Assembly: GCF_029846635.1 (NCBI RefSeq)
Contig: NZ_JARVTG010000001.1
Location: forward strand, 3,019,501 to 3,083,500
From: Pokkaliibacter sp. MBI-7
Lineage (GTDB): Bacteria; Pseudomonadota; Gammaproteobacteria; Pseudomonadales; Balneatricaceae
Length of the DNA: 64,000 nt
Reading direction: 5' to 3'
This document shows, one piece after another, positions 28,681-39,600 of this stretch (its first letter is position 1; each line of letters opens with the position of its first letter). The position numbers were made by a program, and so were the translations under genes. The notes beneath the pieces were generated by a model, which was not told where the DNA came from, did not search any database, and saw only the letters and a program-made list of their open reading frames with translations.

Positions 28681-29262
28681 ATGAGAATCAACCTGCTCCC
28701 CTGGCGTCAGGAACGTGAAGAACTACGCAAAAAATATTTCAATCAGGCAATGCTGGGAGGTCTTATCGTCGCCGCACTTTGCCTGGCTGGCTACTGGCAG
28801 TGGCGCAATATGCAGATTGATATTCAGCAGGGCCGAAACCAGTACCTGAAGGCGCAGATTGCCCGACTGGATAAACAGGCAGGTGAGTTGCGCAGTATTC
28901 AGGATCGCCAGCAGCTGTTGCTGGACCGCATTGATGTTATCAACGGACTGCAGGCTGAGCGGCCGGTGATGGTGAATCTGCTCGCCGATGTGGTGCGGGA
29001 TGTACCGGAGAAAGTCTTCCTGACAGCGATGAAGCGCAGTAATGATCAGGTGGCTATTCAGGGTAAAGCGCAGAACAACCTGCAGGTTTCCAGCTTCCTG
29101 CGAACGCTGGATCAGGGTGAGCGCTTCCATTTACCCAATCTGTCGAGAGTGGCCAAGGCTGATAGCCCGGCAGGCTGGATGGACTTTGATCTCAAGGTCG
29201 ACCTGCAGAAACCCAAAGCCGCTGAGCCAACTGAGGGGGTGAGCAATGGCAAAAAGCAATAA
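28681..29262 (+). CDS. pilN: Type IV pilus assembly protein PilN
   Basis: 193 residues from the ATG at 28681, two bases after the pilM stop. The cytoplasmic N-terminus MRINLLPWRQER is the conserved PilM-binding INLLPWR motif. One transmembrane helix (about 22-38) and a periplasmic coiled coil plus a ferredoxin-like domain follow. It pairs with PilO to form the alignment subcomplex. Confidence 0.95.
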   Translation: MRINLLPWRQEREELRKKYFNQAMLGGLIVAALCLAGYWQWRNMQIDIQQGRNQYLKAQIARLDKQAGELRSIQDRQQLLLDRIDVINGLQAERPVMVNLLADVVRDVPEKVFLTAMKRSNDQVAIQGKAQNNLQVSSFLRTLDQGERFHLPNLSRVAKADSPAGWMDFDLKVDLQKPKAAEPTEGVSNGKKQ

Positions 29263-29926
29263 CCTCGGACGGGCATTCAAGCGTGCTTTCCATGGCTTTG
29301 ATGCCAACAATCTGGACTTCAGTCAGGCGGGTAGCTGGCCTGTAGGGCCCAAGGTCATTGTTGTTGTACTGATTTTTGTACTGACCCTGGCTGCAGGGTA
29401 CTTCCTCGTGCTCAGTGATCTGGATGACCAGTATGACGCCATGGTCCGAGAAGAGCCGCGGCTGAAAGAACAGGTCACCAAGAAAAGTGAGATGGTGGTT
29501 GGTTTGCCAATGTATAAGGCGCGTCTGGAGGAAATCGAGGCGCGGTTCAAGGTATTGCTGCAGCAGCTGCCACTCAAGCAGGAAGTGCCTGGCTTACTGG
29601 ATCAAATGACCAAGCTTGGCCAGAACGCGGGATTAACTTTCCGCCAAATTGACCTGCAGCCAGAGCAAAAGTCGTCCTTCTATCAGATATTGCCGATCAA
29701 GATCACCGTATTCGGCGCCTACCACGCCATTGGTGAGTTCATCTATGGTCTGGCTGCTCTGCCACGTGTGGTGACCCTGCATGACTTTGACCTGACGCCT
29801 CAGGCTGATGGCTCGTTGCAGTTGGTATTGCAGGCACGCACATATCGCTTCGAGGAAGAGGATGAGCAGGCAGCAAGCAAGCCTGCAAACGGCAGCAATA
29901 CCAGCAAAAAGGCAGCCAAACCATGA
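29246..29926 (+). CDS. pilO: Type IV pilus assembly protein PilO
   Basis: 226 residues, overlapping pilN by 17 bases. A basic N-terminus, one transmembrane helix (about 35-57), a coiled coil (about 60-105), and a PilO domain (GLTFRQIDLQPEQKSSFYQI, ITVFGAYHAIGEFIYGLAAL). It forms heterodimers with PilN and links to PilP. The C-terminal tail is lysine-, serine- and asparagine-rich. Confidence 0.95.
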   Translation: MAKSNNLGRAFKRAFHGFDANNLDFSQAGSWPVGPKVIVVVLIFVLTLAAGYFLVLSDLDDQYDAMVREEPRLKEQVTKKSEMVVGLPMYKARLEEIEARFKVLLQQLPLKQEVPGLLDQMTKLGQNAGLTFRQIDLQPEQKSSFYQILPIKITVFGAYHAIGEFIYGLAALPRVVTLHDFDLTPQADGSLQLVLQARTYRFEEEDEQAASKPANGSNTSKKAAKP

Positions 29927-30510
29927 TCAGACTGATGCTCGGTACGATGATGGTTGCCAGTGTACTGTTGGTGCAGGGCTGTACGCCGCAAGTGCCACTG
30001 GATGATCTGAAAGCCTTTGTCGACAAGGCTGGAAAAACGCAGCCCAAGCCGTTGCCGCCGTTGCCGCCGTTGCCTGAGTACAAACCTGCCCAGTACGACG
30101 TCACGACTCTGCGCGAGCCTTTCACTAACCCGGATATCAAGGTGGTGCAAAAGGCAGATATTGAAGAGTCTGATATTCATCCTGATACCAACCGGCCCAA
30201 AGAGGCGCTTGAAGCCTATGATCTCGACTCATTGAGCTTCGTTGGATTAATGAACAAAGGTGGCAAGGAGTTCGCTCTCGTTCGTGATCCTCAGGGAGCA
30301 TTGCATCTGGTGGCTGAGGGCAACTACATGGGCAAGAACTTTGGCCGCGTAGTGGCTATCCGGGTTGAGCAGGGCAAGGCCATGAATGATCAGTTAGGTA
30401 CCAAGCCTCCCCTGCAGGGGCAGCTTGAGTTGGAAGAAATTATCTCGACCAGTGATAACCGGTGGCGCAGTCGCCCCCGCGTAATATCAATGCAGTTCGA
30501 AAATAACTAA
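29923..30510 (+). CDS. pilP: Type IV pilus lipoprotein PilP
   Basis: 195 residues, overlapping pilO by four bases (ATGA). A lipoprotein signal ends LLVQGC with the lipidated cysteine near 20. A proline-rich linker contains a repeated LPPLPPLP encoded by a nine-base tandem repeat at 30051-30075. The C-terminal beta domain (LSFVGLMNKGGKEFALVRDP, VVAIRVEQGKA) contacts the PilQ secretin. Confidence 0.95.
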   Translation: MIRLMLGTMMVASVLLVQGCTPQVPLDDLKAFVDKAGKTQPKPLPPLPPLPEYKPAQYDVTTLREPFTNPDIKVVQKADIEESDIHPDTNRPKEALEAYDLDSLSFVGLMNKGGKEFALVRDPQGALHLVAEGNYMGKNFGRVVAIRVEQGKAMNDQLGTKPPLQGQLELEEIISTSDNRWRSRPRVISMQFENN

Positions 30511-30536
30511 GCAGTCGATAAGGTAAGGGGGTTGAG

Positions 30537-32591
30537 GTGATACGGAGATCGGAACATAGCCTGTTGTTCTTGGTGCTGGTCATGTGTCTGGGCCTGCTTA
30601 GTCAGCGTGCTGCTGCACTGCAATTGAAGGATGTTCGGGTTTCTCCAGCAGGAAAGCCGCTGATGATCAGCCTCGATTTTGATAGCAAACCCGAGCGGGT
30701 CAGAGTGACGCGCAGTGAGGATCCTCCCCTGACCCGCCTGACCGTGGATCAGGCAAGTAATGGGACGGGACAGACCAGCTGGAAGAATCTCAACCCGGCG
30801 TTGCGCGATATTACGGTTGATAACGACAGCGGCGGTCTGAAAGTCAATGTCGAACTGCGCGAAGCCTCTGCGATGCAAACCCGTATTAATGGCAACACCA
30901 TCGAAGTGGTGCCTGCTGAGGCGGAGACCGATGCGACGGCGTTACCTGATGTCAGCAACGATGATAATGCCGGGTTGGTATTTGAACGTGGTGACAGCGG
31001 TGAAGGTAAGCTGCGAATCATGCTGCCTGACCCCAATGTGCATGTCAGTGTGCAGGAAGAGGGTGCGGACATTCGTGTTGAGCTGGACGGTGATGTGCTG
31101 CCGGAAGTATGGCAGAAACACTACGACGTGGCTGATTACGGCACGACGGTCAGTGCCATTGATGCGCGCCGTGTATCGTCTTCACGTGGGGTGATTGCCA
31201 TTCACCCGGTAAAAGGCAAACGTCTTGAGTTTGTAACCTATCAGGATGGTCTGGAACTAGTTGTTGAAGCACGCCCCAAAGAGCCGTTGCAGCGCAAAGT
31301 GGCAACCTATGATGGAGAGCGCATCAGTCTGACCTTGCAGAACGTTGATGTGCGGCGCGTGCTGCAGTTGATTGCCGAGTCACAGAACAAGAACGTACTG
31401 ATCAGTGATGGTGTGCAAGGCGAAATCAGTGTCAACTTCCAGAAAGTGCGCTGGGATGAGGCACTGGACATGGTGCTGCGTTCACGCAAACTGTCCAAGC
31501 GTGAACAGGGAGATATCTGGCTGATTGGGCCAGCCGCAGAACTGGCTGATTATGAACGTCAGGATCTGGAGCAGAAAAAGCAGCTGGAAGATCTGGCGCC
31601 GCTGGAGATTGACTATATCCAGATCAACTATGCAAAAGCATCTGATCTGGTCAAAGTGCTGGAAACCGAAGGGACTGACACTAACAAGAGTCGATTCCTG
31701 TCGGCCCGTGGCAGCGTGACTGCAGATCCACGCACCAATATTCTACTGGTACAGGAAACTTCGGATCGCCTGAACAAGATTCGTGAGATTGTTGCCAAAC
31801 TGGATCGACCCGTACGGCAGGTGCAGATTGAGGCACGAGTTGTCATTGCCAAAGATGGTTTCAGTAAGCAGCTGGGCGTGGCCTGGGGTGGGACCAGTAC
31901 CAAGACAAGCGGCAGCAACAGCCTGATCCTCGGTGGTTCGACGGACACGATCGTTCAGCGAGCTAACCAGCTGGCAGGTAACGATGATGATGTTGAGTTC
32001 CCCGGTGCACTGGCAGTGGATATGGGTCTTGATGATGTTGACAGTGCTACTTCGCTGGCGCTGGGTTTCTACAATGGCTCCAACCTGCTGTCTCTGGAAC
32101 TGTCGGCCTACCAGAGTGACAGCAAGATCGAAATTGTTTCGCAGCCCAAGTTGATTACCACCGACGGCAAGAAGGCGCTGATCGAGTCAGGCACTGAGAT
32201 TCCTTACCAGACTGTACAGAATGATGAGGTGAGCATTGAATTCAAGAAAGCGGTGCTGTCGATGGCAGTCACGCCACAGATTACCCCGGATAACCGTCTG
32301 ATCATGGATCTGGATATCAGCAAGGACTCCAAAGGAGAAACGCTGAGCGATGGCAACTTTGCAATAGATACCAACCACCTGCAGACTCAGGTATTGGTCA
32401 ATAACGGTGAAACGCTGGTGCTGGGTGGTGTGTTTGAGGTCAATACCGAAAACAGCGTGATCAAGACACCGTTCTTCGGCGATATTCCCTACATCGGACG
32501 TCTGTTCCGGAAAACCGTCAATAGCGAAGACAAAGCGGAGTTGTTAATATTCATCACGCCTAAACTGGTCTCAGACGTAAATATTCCTTAA
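30537..32591 (+). CDS. pilQ: Type IV pilus secretin PilQ
   Basis: 684 residues, GTG start after AAGGGGG. The outer-membrane channel for the pilus. A signal peptide (about 1-26), two AMIN-type peptidoglycan-binding regions (about 28-230), an STN domain (ISLTLQNVDVRRVLQLIAES near 260-279), a secretin N1 domain, and the C-terminal secretin barrel (IEIVSQPKLITTDGKKALIE, ending AELLIFITPKLV). It is last of the pil genes; aroK begins 14 bases later. Confidence 0.96.
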   Translation: MIRRSEHSLLFLVLVMCLGLLSQRAAALQLKDVRVSPAGKPLMISLDFDSKPERVRVTRSEDPPLTRLTVDQASNGTGQTSWKNLNPALRDITVDNDSGGLKVNVELREASAMQTRINGNTIEVVPAEAETDATALPDVSNDDNAGLVFERGDSGEGKLRIMLPDPNVHVSVQEEGADIRVELDGDVLPEVWQKHYDVADYGTTVSAIDARRVSSSRGVIAIHPVKGKRLEFVTYQDGLELVVEARPKEPLQRKVATYDGERISLTLQNVDVRRVLQLIAESQNKNVLISDGVQGEISVNFQKVRWDEALDMVLRSRKLSKREQGDIWLIGPAAELADYERQDLEQKKQLEDLAPLEIDYIQINYAKASDLVKVLETEGTDTNKSRFLSARGSVTADPRTNILLVQETSDRLNKIREIVAKLDRPVRQVQIEARVVIAKDGFSKQLGVAWGGTSTKTSGSNSLILGGSTDTIVQRANQLAGNDDDVEFPGALAVDMGLDDVDSATSLALGFYNGSNLLSLELSAYQSDSKIEIVSQPKLITTDGKKALIESGTEIPYQTVQNDEVSIEFKKAVLSMAVTPQITPDNRLIMDLDISKDSKGETLSDGNFAIDTNHLQTQVLVNNGETLVLGGVFEVNTENSVIKTPFFGDIPYIGRLFRKTVNSEDKAELLIFITPKLVSDVNIP

Positions 32592-32605
32592 TCATCGGGC
32601 GTCCT

Positions 32606-33136
32606 ATGCACCCGCAGAAAAATCTTGTGCTTGTAGGGCCGATGGGGGCGGGTAAAACCACCATCGGCCGTTTGTTATCTCAGACACTATCGCTGGAGTT
32701 CATTGACTCCGACCGGGAAATTGAAGAGCGTGCCGGTGCCAACATTCCCTGGATCTTTGATGTTGAGGGGGAGGAAGGGTTCCGTCGTCGTGAGGAACAG
32801 GTCATCGAGGATCTGGTACAGCGTCCGGGTATGGTGCTGGCTACCGGTGGCGGTGCAGTGATTCGCGACCGCAACCGTAATGTATTGAAACAGCGGGGCT
32901 TTGTGGTTTATCTGCATACTACGGTGGCCCAGCAACTGGAACGTACTGCCAAGGATAAAAACCGCCCGCTGTTGCAGACTGAAGACCCATCCGCTGTGCT
33001 TTCTCGACTGTTCGCCATGCGCGATCCGTTGTACCGGGAAGTGGCCTCTCTCATCATCAATACGGACAAGCGCAGTCCACGTGCAGTTGTGAACGAGATT
33101 GTCAGAAAGCTGAAGGCTGCCCATTGGTGTGACTGA
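32606..33136 (+). CDS. aroK: Shikimate kinase
   Basis: 176 residues. Phosphorylates shikimate in the aromatic amino-acid pathway. P-loop GPMGAGKTTIGR near 11-22, shikimate-binding DSDREIEERAGANI, and ATGGGAVIRDRNR near 79-91. It lies 14 bases after pilQ and 86 bases before aroB, the common pilQ-aroK-aroB order. Confidence 0.97.
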   Translation: MHPQKNLVLVGPMGAGKTTIGRLLSQTLSLEFIDSDREIEERAGANIPWIFDVEGEEGFRRREEQVIEDLVQRPGMVLATGGGAVIRDRNRNVLKQRGFVVYLHTTVAQQLERTAKDKNRPLLQTEDPSAVLSRLFAMRDPLYREVASLIINTDKRSPRAVVNEIVRKLKAAHWCD

Positions 33137-33222
33137 TGGCTGTCGTGTAGCTGATCAACCTACTGGTCTGCAAGGCGCAGTGCGTCTGGCTTTGTAGGCC
33201 CCGATAGAGTAATGGTAAGTCT

Positions 33223-34299
33223 ATGTTGACCCTGAGTGTCGCTTTGGAAGAGCGTAGTTATCCGATTTTTGTGGGTCGGAATGTGATCGAACAGGCGGAG
33301 CTGTGGTTGCCCTACATCCGCAGTCACCAGGTGCTGATCGTCACCAACGCCACAATCGCGCCGCTCTATCTGGATCGGGTCAAGGCACAGCTCGCAGGCA
33401 AGCAGGTCGATGAGGTCATTCTGCCGGACGGTGAGGGCTATAAGACACTTGAGTACGTCAACAAAATTTTCGATGTGCTGCTGGCGAAAGGGCACAACCG
33501 TACCACTACGCTGATCGCGCTGGGCGGAGGCGTAGTAGGTGACATGACTGGCTTCGCTGCCGCCAGCTACCAGCGCGGTGTCGACTTTATCCAGATTCCT
33601 ACTACTTTGTTATCGCAGGTGGATTCCTCTGTTGGCGGCAAGACGGGCGTTAATCATCATCTGGGTAAAAATATGATCGGCGCTTTTCACCAGCCGCGTG
33701 CGGTGTTGGCTGATCTGACTACTCTGGATACGTTACCTGAGCGTGAGCTCTCTGCAGGCCTTGCTGAGGTGATCAAATACGGCCTGATTATCGACGCCCC
33801 CTTCCTGCAGTGGCTGGAAGACAACATGTCTGCGCTGTTGCAGCGAGATACCACTGCGTTGGCTTATGCCATTCACCGGTCCTGCGAGATCAAAGCCGAT
33901 ATCGTGGCACAGGATGAGCGGGAAGGTGGGGTGCGTGCCCTGCTCAATCTGGGCCACACCTTTGGTCATGCCATCGAAGCTCATCAGGGTTATGGCGCCT
34001 GGTTGCACGGTGAGGCTGTGGCGGCAGGCACCATGATGGCCGCTCGCATGTCAGCTAAATTGGGCTGGATCAGTGCTGCTGATCTGACCCGCACCGAACA
34101 GGTCTTGCTGGCTGCCGGATTACCAGTCAAGGCACCGGCGGATATGAATGAAGACGATTTCATGCGCCGTATGGCGGTGGATAAAAAGGTTATGCATGGT
34201 CAGCTGCGGCTGATTTTGTTAAAAGCATTGGGAGAGGCTGTAATCACTGGCGATTATCCGGTGGAGGCTTTGAGCGCTACCCTGGCTGAGTCGGCGTAA
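33223..34299 (+). CDS. aroB: 3-Dehydroquinate synthase
   Basis: 358 residues. Second step of the shikimate pathway; uses NAD and a divalent metal. Signatures: PDGEGYKTLEYVNKIFDVLL, ALGGGVVGDMTGFAAASYQR, QIPTTLLSQVDSSVGGKTGV and metal-binding LNLGHTFGHAIEAHQGYG. The start ATG follows the weak GGTAAGTCT. It is probably co-transcribed with aroK. Confidence 0.97.
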   Translation: MLTLSVALEERSYPIFVGRNVIEQAELWLPYIRSHQVLIVTNATIAPLYLDRVKAQLAGKQVDEVILPDGEGYKTLEYVNKIFDVLLAKGHNRTTTLIALGGGVVGDMTGFAAASYQRGVDFIQIPTTLLSQVDSSVGGKTGVNHHLGKNMIGAFHQPRAVLADLTTLDTLPERELSAGLAEVIKYGLIIDAPFLQWLEDNMSALLQRDTTALAYAIHRSCEIKADIVAQDEREGGVRALLNLGHTFGHAIEAHQGYGAWLHGEAVAAGTMMAARMSAKLGWISAADLTRTEQVLLAAGLPVKAPADMNEDDFMRRMAVDKKVMHGQLRLILLKALGEAVITGDYPVEALSATLAESA

Positions 34300-34337
34300 G
34301 TCAGGCGCTACATGCAAGCGTATACGGGGCAAACGAT

Positions 34338-35987
34338 ATGAGCCATCAAACGGACGTGCTGCATCGCTTTGGGCTGAGATTCAATCCCTTCGTGGATGAG
34401 ATCATGCCCGAGGATGCCTTTCTGACTGATCAACGCAGTCAGTTACTGGATAAACTCAGCCATCTTAGTCGCTACAGCCAGTTTGTACTGGTAGTGTCCG
34501 GTGCGCACGGCATCGGTAAAAGTACTTTCCTCAATCAGTTGCTGCCCGGCAGTGATCCAGTGATGCGCCCGGTTGTGTTGCGCTTGCAGCATGAAACCGG
34601 ACCGGCGCAGATGGTGACCAGTCTGGTTCAGGCGGCGCGCGTCGATCTCGATGGTGAGGTGCATTTCGAGGCACAGGTTCAGGCCTTGCAACAGCATGCA
34701 TTGATGCTGCGTGAGCTGAATCGCATGATGCTGATTCTGATCGATGATGCTGAGCTGTTGACCGATGCCGCGCTCGACGTATTGTTCACCCGCCTGATGC
34801 AGACGCCTGACCCGGCTGCCAGCCCTCATATTATCCTGCTCGGCCAGCCAGACATGCTTGGTCGGCTGGGTAGCCCACGATTACAGTCGGTACTGGCAGG
34901 TCGAAGCCATCATGCGGCGCTTGATGCTCTGAGTCTGGATGAGACCGAGGCCTATATTCGTCACCGTATGGAGCTGGCGGGTTTGCATGGTGAGGTGCCT
35001 TTCACCATGGCGAACTACAGTCGTATTCACCAGTTGTCAGGTGGCAATCCTGCACAGATTAACCGTATTGCGCAGGCCATGCTGATGGAGCTGGGCGGTG
35101 CCGCTGCACAGGCCACGGGACGCAGTCGTGCTACCGTCAACCCCGCTGCTGCGGCAGTCAGCTCTTTGAGCCGTCTGCAGTTGCCATGGATGCACATTGC
35201 TGCCGTAGCCATTCTGGTGCTGACCATTGGTGGGGCGTTCCTGCTGAGTGATGGCAAAAGTGCTGACGAGCAGCAGGTCGCGCTGAATCAGCAAGTGCAA
35301 ATTCCCTTGCCCAACGGTATCGCACCCGCAACGACGACCGCTGAGCCGACGCAGGCGGGCGCAGCTCCCGTGGCCCCTATGCCTGCTGCACCACCCACCC
35401 CGGAGTCTCCCCTGAGTCTTTCTGAACGACTGGCATTGCAGGAAGCGAAGCTGGGTATCAACAATGGTCAGGATGACACCATGCCTCCGCCGGACAGTGC
35501 TGTTGATCAGATTCCGGTTCCTGTTGCGCCGGCGCAGGTACAGAGCACGCCTGTACAACCTGCTCAGGTGGCCAGGCCAGTACAGCCAAGTAAGCCCGTG
35601 GTTGCGGCTCCACCGAAGGTTGAGCAGCCAGTGGCCCAGCCTGTACGTCAGGCGACGCCGACCGTAGCGGCTAAACCTGCGTCAGGTGGCAGCGCCTATC
35701 GCCGGGACGCCATGGTCAAGGGATGGAATCCCGGGGGCTATACCCTGCAAATGCTGGGGTCTCGCAGTGAGCAGGGGGCTATCGATTTTATTCGTCAGAA
35801 TGGCGGAGCGAATGAGTTCTCCTACTTCCAGACAGAATACAAAGGGCAGCCCTGGTATGTTGTTGTATACGGTGAGTATGCCTCGCGGGATGCCGCTCAG
35901 ACTGCTGCCAACCGTTTACCGGCCAGTCTGCAGAAGCAAAAGCCCTGGCCCCGCTCCATTCGTGGTGTGCAGCAGGAAATCAGATAA
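34338..35987 (+). CDS. damX: DamX-like AAA ATPase with transmembrane helix and SPOR domain
   Basis: 549 residues. An N-terminal AAA-type ATPase region with Walker A SGAHGIGKST near 55-64 and LILIDDAELL near 133-142, a transmembrane helix (about 293-309), a proline/alanine/glutamine-rich periplasmic linker (about 325-455), and a C-terminal SPOR domain (GYTLQMLGSRSEQGAIDF). In E. coli, DamX is a septal-ring SPOR protein. The ATPase part resembles GspA/ExeA-type proteins. The site after aroB matches enteric and Pseudomonas synteny. The N-terminal ATPase makes it longer than E. coli DamX. Confidence 0.85.
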   Translation: MSHQTDVLHRFGLRFNPFVDEIMPEDAFLTDQRSQLLDKLSHLSRYSQFVLVVSGAHGIGKSTFLNQLLPGSDPVMRPVVLRLQHETGPAQMVTSLVQAARVDLDGEVHFEAQVQALQQHALMLRELNRMMLILIDDAELLTDAALDVLFTRLMQTPDPAASPHIILLGQPDMLGRLGSPRLQSVLAGRSHHAALDALSLDETEAYIRHRMELAGLHGEVPFTMANYSRIHQLSGGNPAQINRIAQAMLMELGGAAAQATGRSRATVNPAAAAVSSLSRLQLPWMHIAAVAILVLTIGGAFLLSDGKSADEQQVALNQQVQIPLPNGIAPATTTAEPTQAGAAPVAPMPAAPPTPESPLSLSERLALQEAKLGINNGQDDTMPPPDSAVDQIPVPVAPAQVQSTPVQPAQVARPVQPSKPVVAAPPKVEQPVAQPVRQATPTVAAKPASGGSAYRRDAMVKGWNPGGYTLQMLGSRSEQGAIDFIRQNGGANEFSYFQTEYKGQPWYVVVYGEYASRDAAQTAANRLPASLQKQKPWPRSIRGVQQEIR

Positions 35988-35991
35988 AACA

Positions 35992-36027
35992 AAAAAAGGT
36001 TGCCAAAGGAGCAACCTTTTTTGTTTC
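35992..36027 (+). terminator. Rho-independent terminator after the pil-aro-damX block
   Basis: Twelve-bp stem AAAAAAGGTTGC / GCAACCTTTTTT with a seven-base loop, followed by GTTT. It starts four bases after the damX-like stop. Confidence 0.93.
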
Positions 36028-36698
36028 TGTATTGATGCAATTACTGGTCTGGTGCAACCCGGTTTTTGAGGTGCTCTTTAGCTGGCTTGTTTGTTATATC
36101 CGTATTCCGAAAAATAGTTCTTGGGGAATTATAAATATATTAATAGTTGCTCTTTCTGTAGCTGCTCTTTTTGCTGCATCTGCAGAGATAAATGTTATTA
36201 GAGCAATGATCGTAAATGCCGATAGTATTCCTTTTTATTATTTGCTGAAGGAATTAACCGTTCGGGTGAATAAAAGTGACTGATCGCCACTGTGGCACTG
36301 GTGTGTACAGGCGTCTTCATGGTGCAGGTTGAACCAATCTGGCGCATGCTGTGGTGGCTTATGACAGATATCGAAGGTAAATATTTCGCGCTTAATTCAA
36401 CAGGCGTTAAATATTTCATATATGCGACCGTAATTTTGCTTTGCTTCTTAGACTAATGGCCAATTGGCATTCAACTTGCTGAAATTTTTCAGTCTTCTCA
36501 CTTGCTCCTGCAAAAAAATCCTTGCTAGGATGTTTATCCTTTTGCCCATTGTCTGTGCTAAAAATCGAGAGACACATCTCAACGCAGGCAGCACCTATCA
36601 TCAGAACCGTCAGTTAATAAGACAGTCGATGAAATCCTCAGGGCGCAATAACTAGAACGATATCTGATATACAGAACGATACTCAGTGAGATTGGCTT
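36028..36698. other. AT-rich 671-base gap with one doubtful small membrane ORF
   Basis: Base composition here is clearly richer in A and T than in the flanking genes. A plus-strand frame from 36032 (TTG) or 36035 (ATG) to 36283 could encode about 82 residues with hydrophobic stretches (LLVWCNPVFEVLFSWLVCYI and IINILIVALSVAALFAA). It has no convincing ribosome binding site, unusual codon use, and begins just after the terminator T tract. I do not recognise it; it could be a foreign remnant or chance. The rest presumably holds the gltB leader. Confidence 0.3.
36502..36531 (+). promoter_or_regulatory. Candidate sigma-70 promoter upstream of gltB
   Basis: TTGCTC at 36502-36507, an 18-base spacer and TAGGAT at 36526-36531, about 160 bases before the gltB start. 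Assigned by motif match only. Confidence 0.35.
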
Positions 36699-39600
36699 AT
36701 GAAGACAGGTTTGTACAACGCAGCAGAGTTTAAAGATAACTGCGGCTTTGGTCTCATGGCTCATCTGAAAGGAAAGCCCAGCCACGAAGTGCTGCAACGT
36801 TCCATCGAGGCATTGGCCTGCATGACCCACCGTGGTGGTATTGCAGCTGATGGCAAGACTGGTGACGGTTGCGGTCTGCTGTTGCAGAAGCCAGATGGCT
36901 TTCTGCGTGCAGTAGCCAAAGAGCAATTCGGGGTCAGCTTGTCTGCTCAGTATGGCGTGGGCATGGTGTTTCTCTCGCAGGATCCGGCCAAGGCCGAGAT
37001 CGCCCGCGACACAATGAATGCCAATATCAGAAAGCATGGCTTGCGTCTGATTGGCTGGCGTCAGGTGCCTATTGATCCCTCTTGCCTGGGTACTATTGCG
37101 CAATCCTGTCTGCCCCGTATCGAGCAGGTATTTGTCGACTCCGACTGCCGCAGTGAGCAGGAGCTGAACATCCGTCTGTTCCTGGCCCGTCGTCAGACCG
37201 CCAGCCAGCTGCTGGGCAAGGATCCTGACTACTACTGCTGCTCCATGTCTGCCAGCGTGCTGTCCTATAAAGGGCTGATGATGCCGGCAGATTTGCCCGT
37301 GTTCTATAAAGACCTGGGCGATGAGCGACTGGAAACCTCCATCTGTACTTTCCACCAGCGCTTCTCCACCAACACGCTGCCACGCTGGCCGCTGGCGCAG
37401 CCTTTCCGTGTGATGGCGCACAACGGTGAAATCAACACCATCGAGGGCAACCGTAACTGGGCCCGTGCGCGCGTATCCAAGTTCACCTGCGAAGCTATTC
37501 CTGACTTCAGCGAGATCGAACCGGTGGTCAATACCCACGGTTCAGACTCTTCCACGCTGGATAACATGCTGGAAATCCTCATGATCGGTGGCATGGATAT
37601 CTTCCGTGCCGTACGCATGCTGATTCCGCCAGCATGGCAGAACTGGGAGACCATGGATCCCGATCTGCGTGCTTTCTATGAATACAACTCCATGCACATG
37701 GAGCCCTGGGACGGTCCTGCGGGGATCGTGCTGAACACTGGTCGTCATGCGATCTGTATGCTTGACCGTAACGGCCTGCGCCCGTCGCGCTGGGTACTGA
37801 CCAAGAACGACCTGTTCTGCTGTGCCTCCGAGATCGGCGTATATGATTACAATCCTGAAGATGTCGTGGCCAAAGGCCGTGTCGGGCCGGGCCGCATCGT
37901 TGCGGTGGACACCAGCACTGGCGAGATTCTCGAGTCCGAGGATATCGACAACCGTCTTAAGGTACGTCAGCCCTATCGCAAATGGCTGCGTGAGAACGCG
38001 CTGCGTATTGAAGGCCTGTTGACTGATGCCGATCAGTCTTTTGAAGACTTCGACGTTGATGAACTGAAGACCTACATGAAGCAGTTCCATGTCACCTTCG
38101 AAGAGCGTGACCAGATTCTGCGACCGCTGGCTGAAACCGGTATGGAAGCCGTAGGCTCCATGGGTGATGACACGCCGATGGCAGTACTGTCGTCGAAGAC
38201 CCGTGTGCTCTATGACTTCTTCCGGCAGCAGTTTGCCCAGGTCACCAACCCGCCCATCGATCCGCTGCGTGAAGCGGTGGTGATGTCGCTGGATACCTGC
38301 CTTGGCCCGGAAAAGAACGTTTTCGTTGAGCTGCCCGACCATGCCAACCGTATCAAACTGTCCTCACCGATCCTGTCGGCGAAGAAGTTTTCACGGTTGC
38401 TGCATATGGATCGTCCAGGCTACGGCGTGAAGAAACTGATGCTGCACTTCGATCCTGCCCAGACTTCGCTGCAGGCCGCGGTCGAGCAGCTGTGCAAAGA
38501 TGCTGAAGTGACCGTCCGTGATGAAGGCACTGTGCTGCTGATTCTGTCAGATCGTGACATCGAGAAAGGCAAGCTGCCGATTCATGCGCTGATGGCGACC
38601 GGTGCTGTGCATCATTATCTGACCGAGAAAGGCCTGCGCTGTGACTGCAACCTGATCATCGACACTGCCACTGCACGTGATACCCATCACTTTGCCTGCT
38701 TGATCGGCTTTGGCGCGTCAGCGGTTTATCCCTACCTGAGCTACCGGGTGATCAATGACATGATCAGCCAGGGGACCGTGCTGGGCAATCCGGTGGACTG
38801 CCATCGCAACTATCGCAAGGGTATCAACAAGGGCCTGATGAAAATCATGTCCAAGATGGGGATCTCCAGCATCGCCTCCTACCGTGGCGCGCAGCTGTTT
38901 GAAGCGGTGGGTGTCGGTAGTGATGTAGTGGGAATGTGCTTCAAAGGGGTGCCGAGCCGTATCGAAGGTGCGCGTTTTGAACACTTCCAGCAGGAAACCC
39001 AGCAGCTGCACGATGTGGCCTGGACCCTGCGTAAGCCGATTGCTCATGGCGGTCTGCTCAAGCATCACCACGAAGGCGAATACCATGCCTTCAACCCTGA
39101 TGTAGTCAAATACCTGCAGCAGGCTGTGGAGTCTGGTGACTACAGCGTTTATCGCGACTACGCCGGTCTGGTCAATGGTCGTGGCGTGGCGACGATCCGT
39201 GATTTGCTGAAACTCAAAGCAGATGTCACCCCGATTCCTCTGGAAGAAGTGGAGCCGATCGAAGCCATTCTGCGTCGTTTTGACTCTGCCGGTATGTCCC
39301 TCGGGGCGTTGTCACCAGAGGCTCACGAAGCGCTGGCTCAGGCCATGAACGAACTGGGTTGCCGCAGTAACTCCGGTGAGGGCGGCGAAGATCCCGCACG
39401 TCACGGTACTATCCGCCGCTCCAAAATCAAGCAGATTGCTTCGGGCCGTTTTGGCGTGACCCCGGAGTATCTGGTGAATGCTGAAGTCTTGCAGATCAAG
39501 GTGGCACAGGGTGCCAAACCCGGTGAAGGTGGCCAGTTACCCGGTGGCAAGGTTAATGACCTGATTGCACGCCTGCGCTATTCCGTACCCGGTGTGACGC

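Noticed and set aside
30051..30075. Nine-base tandem repeat in pilP as a possible phase-variation site
   Set aside because: Unit length is a multiple of three and encodes a proline linker, so changes in copy number would not shift the frame; it is probably just low complexity.
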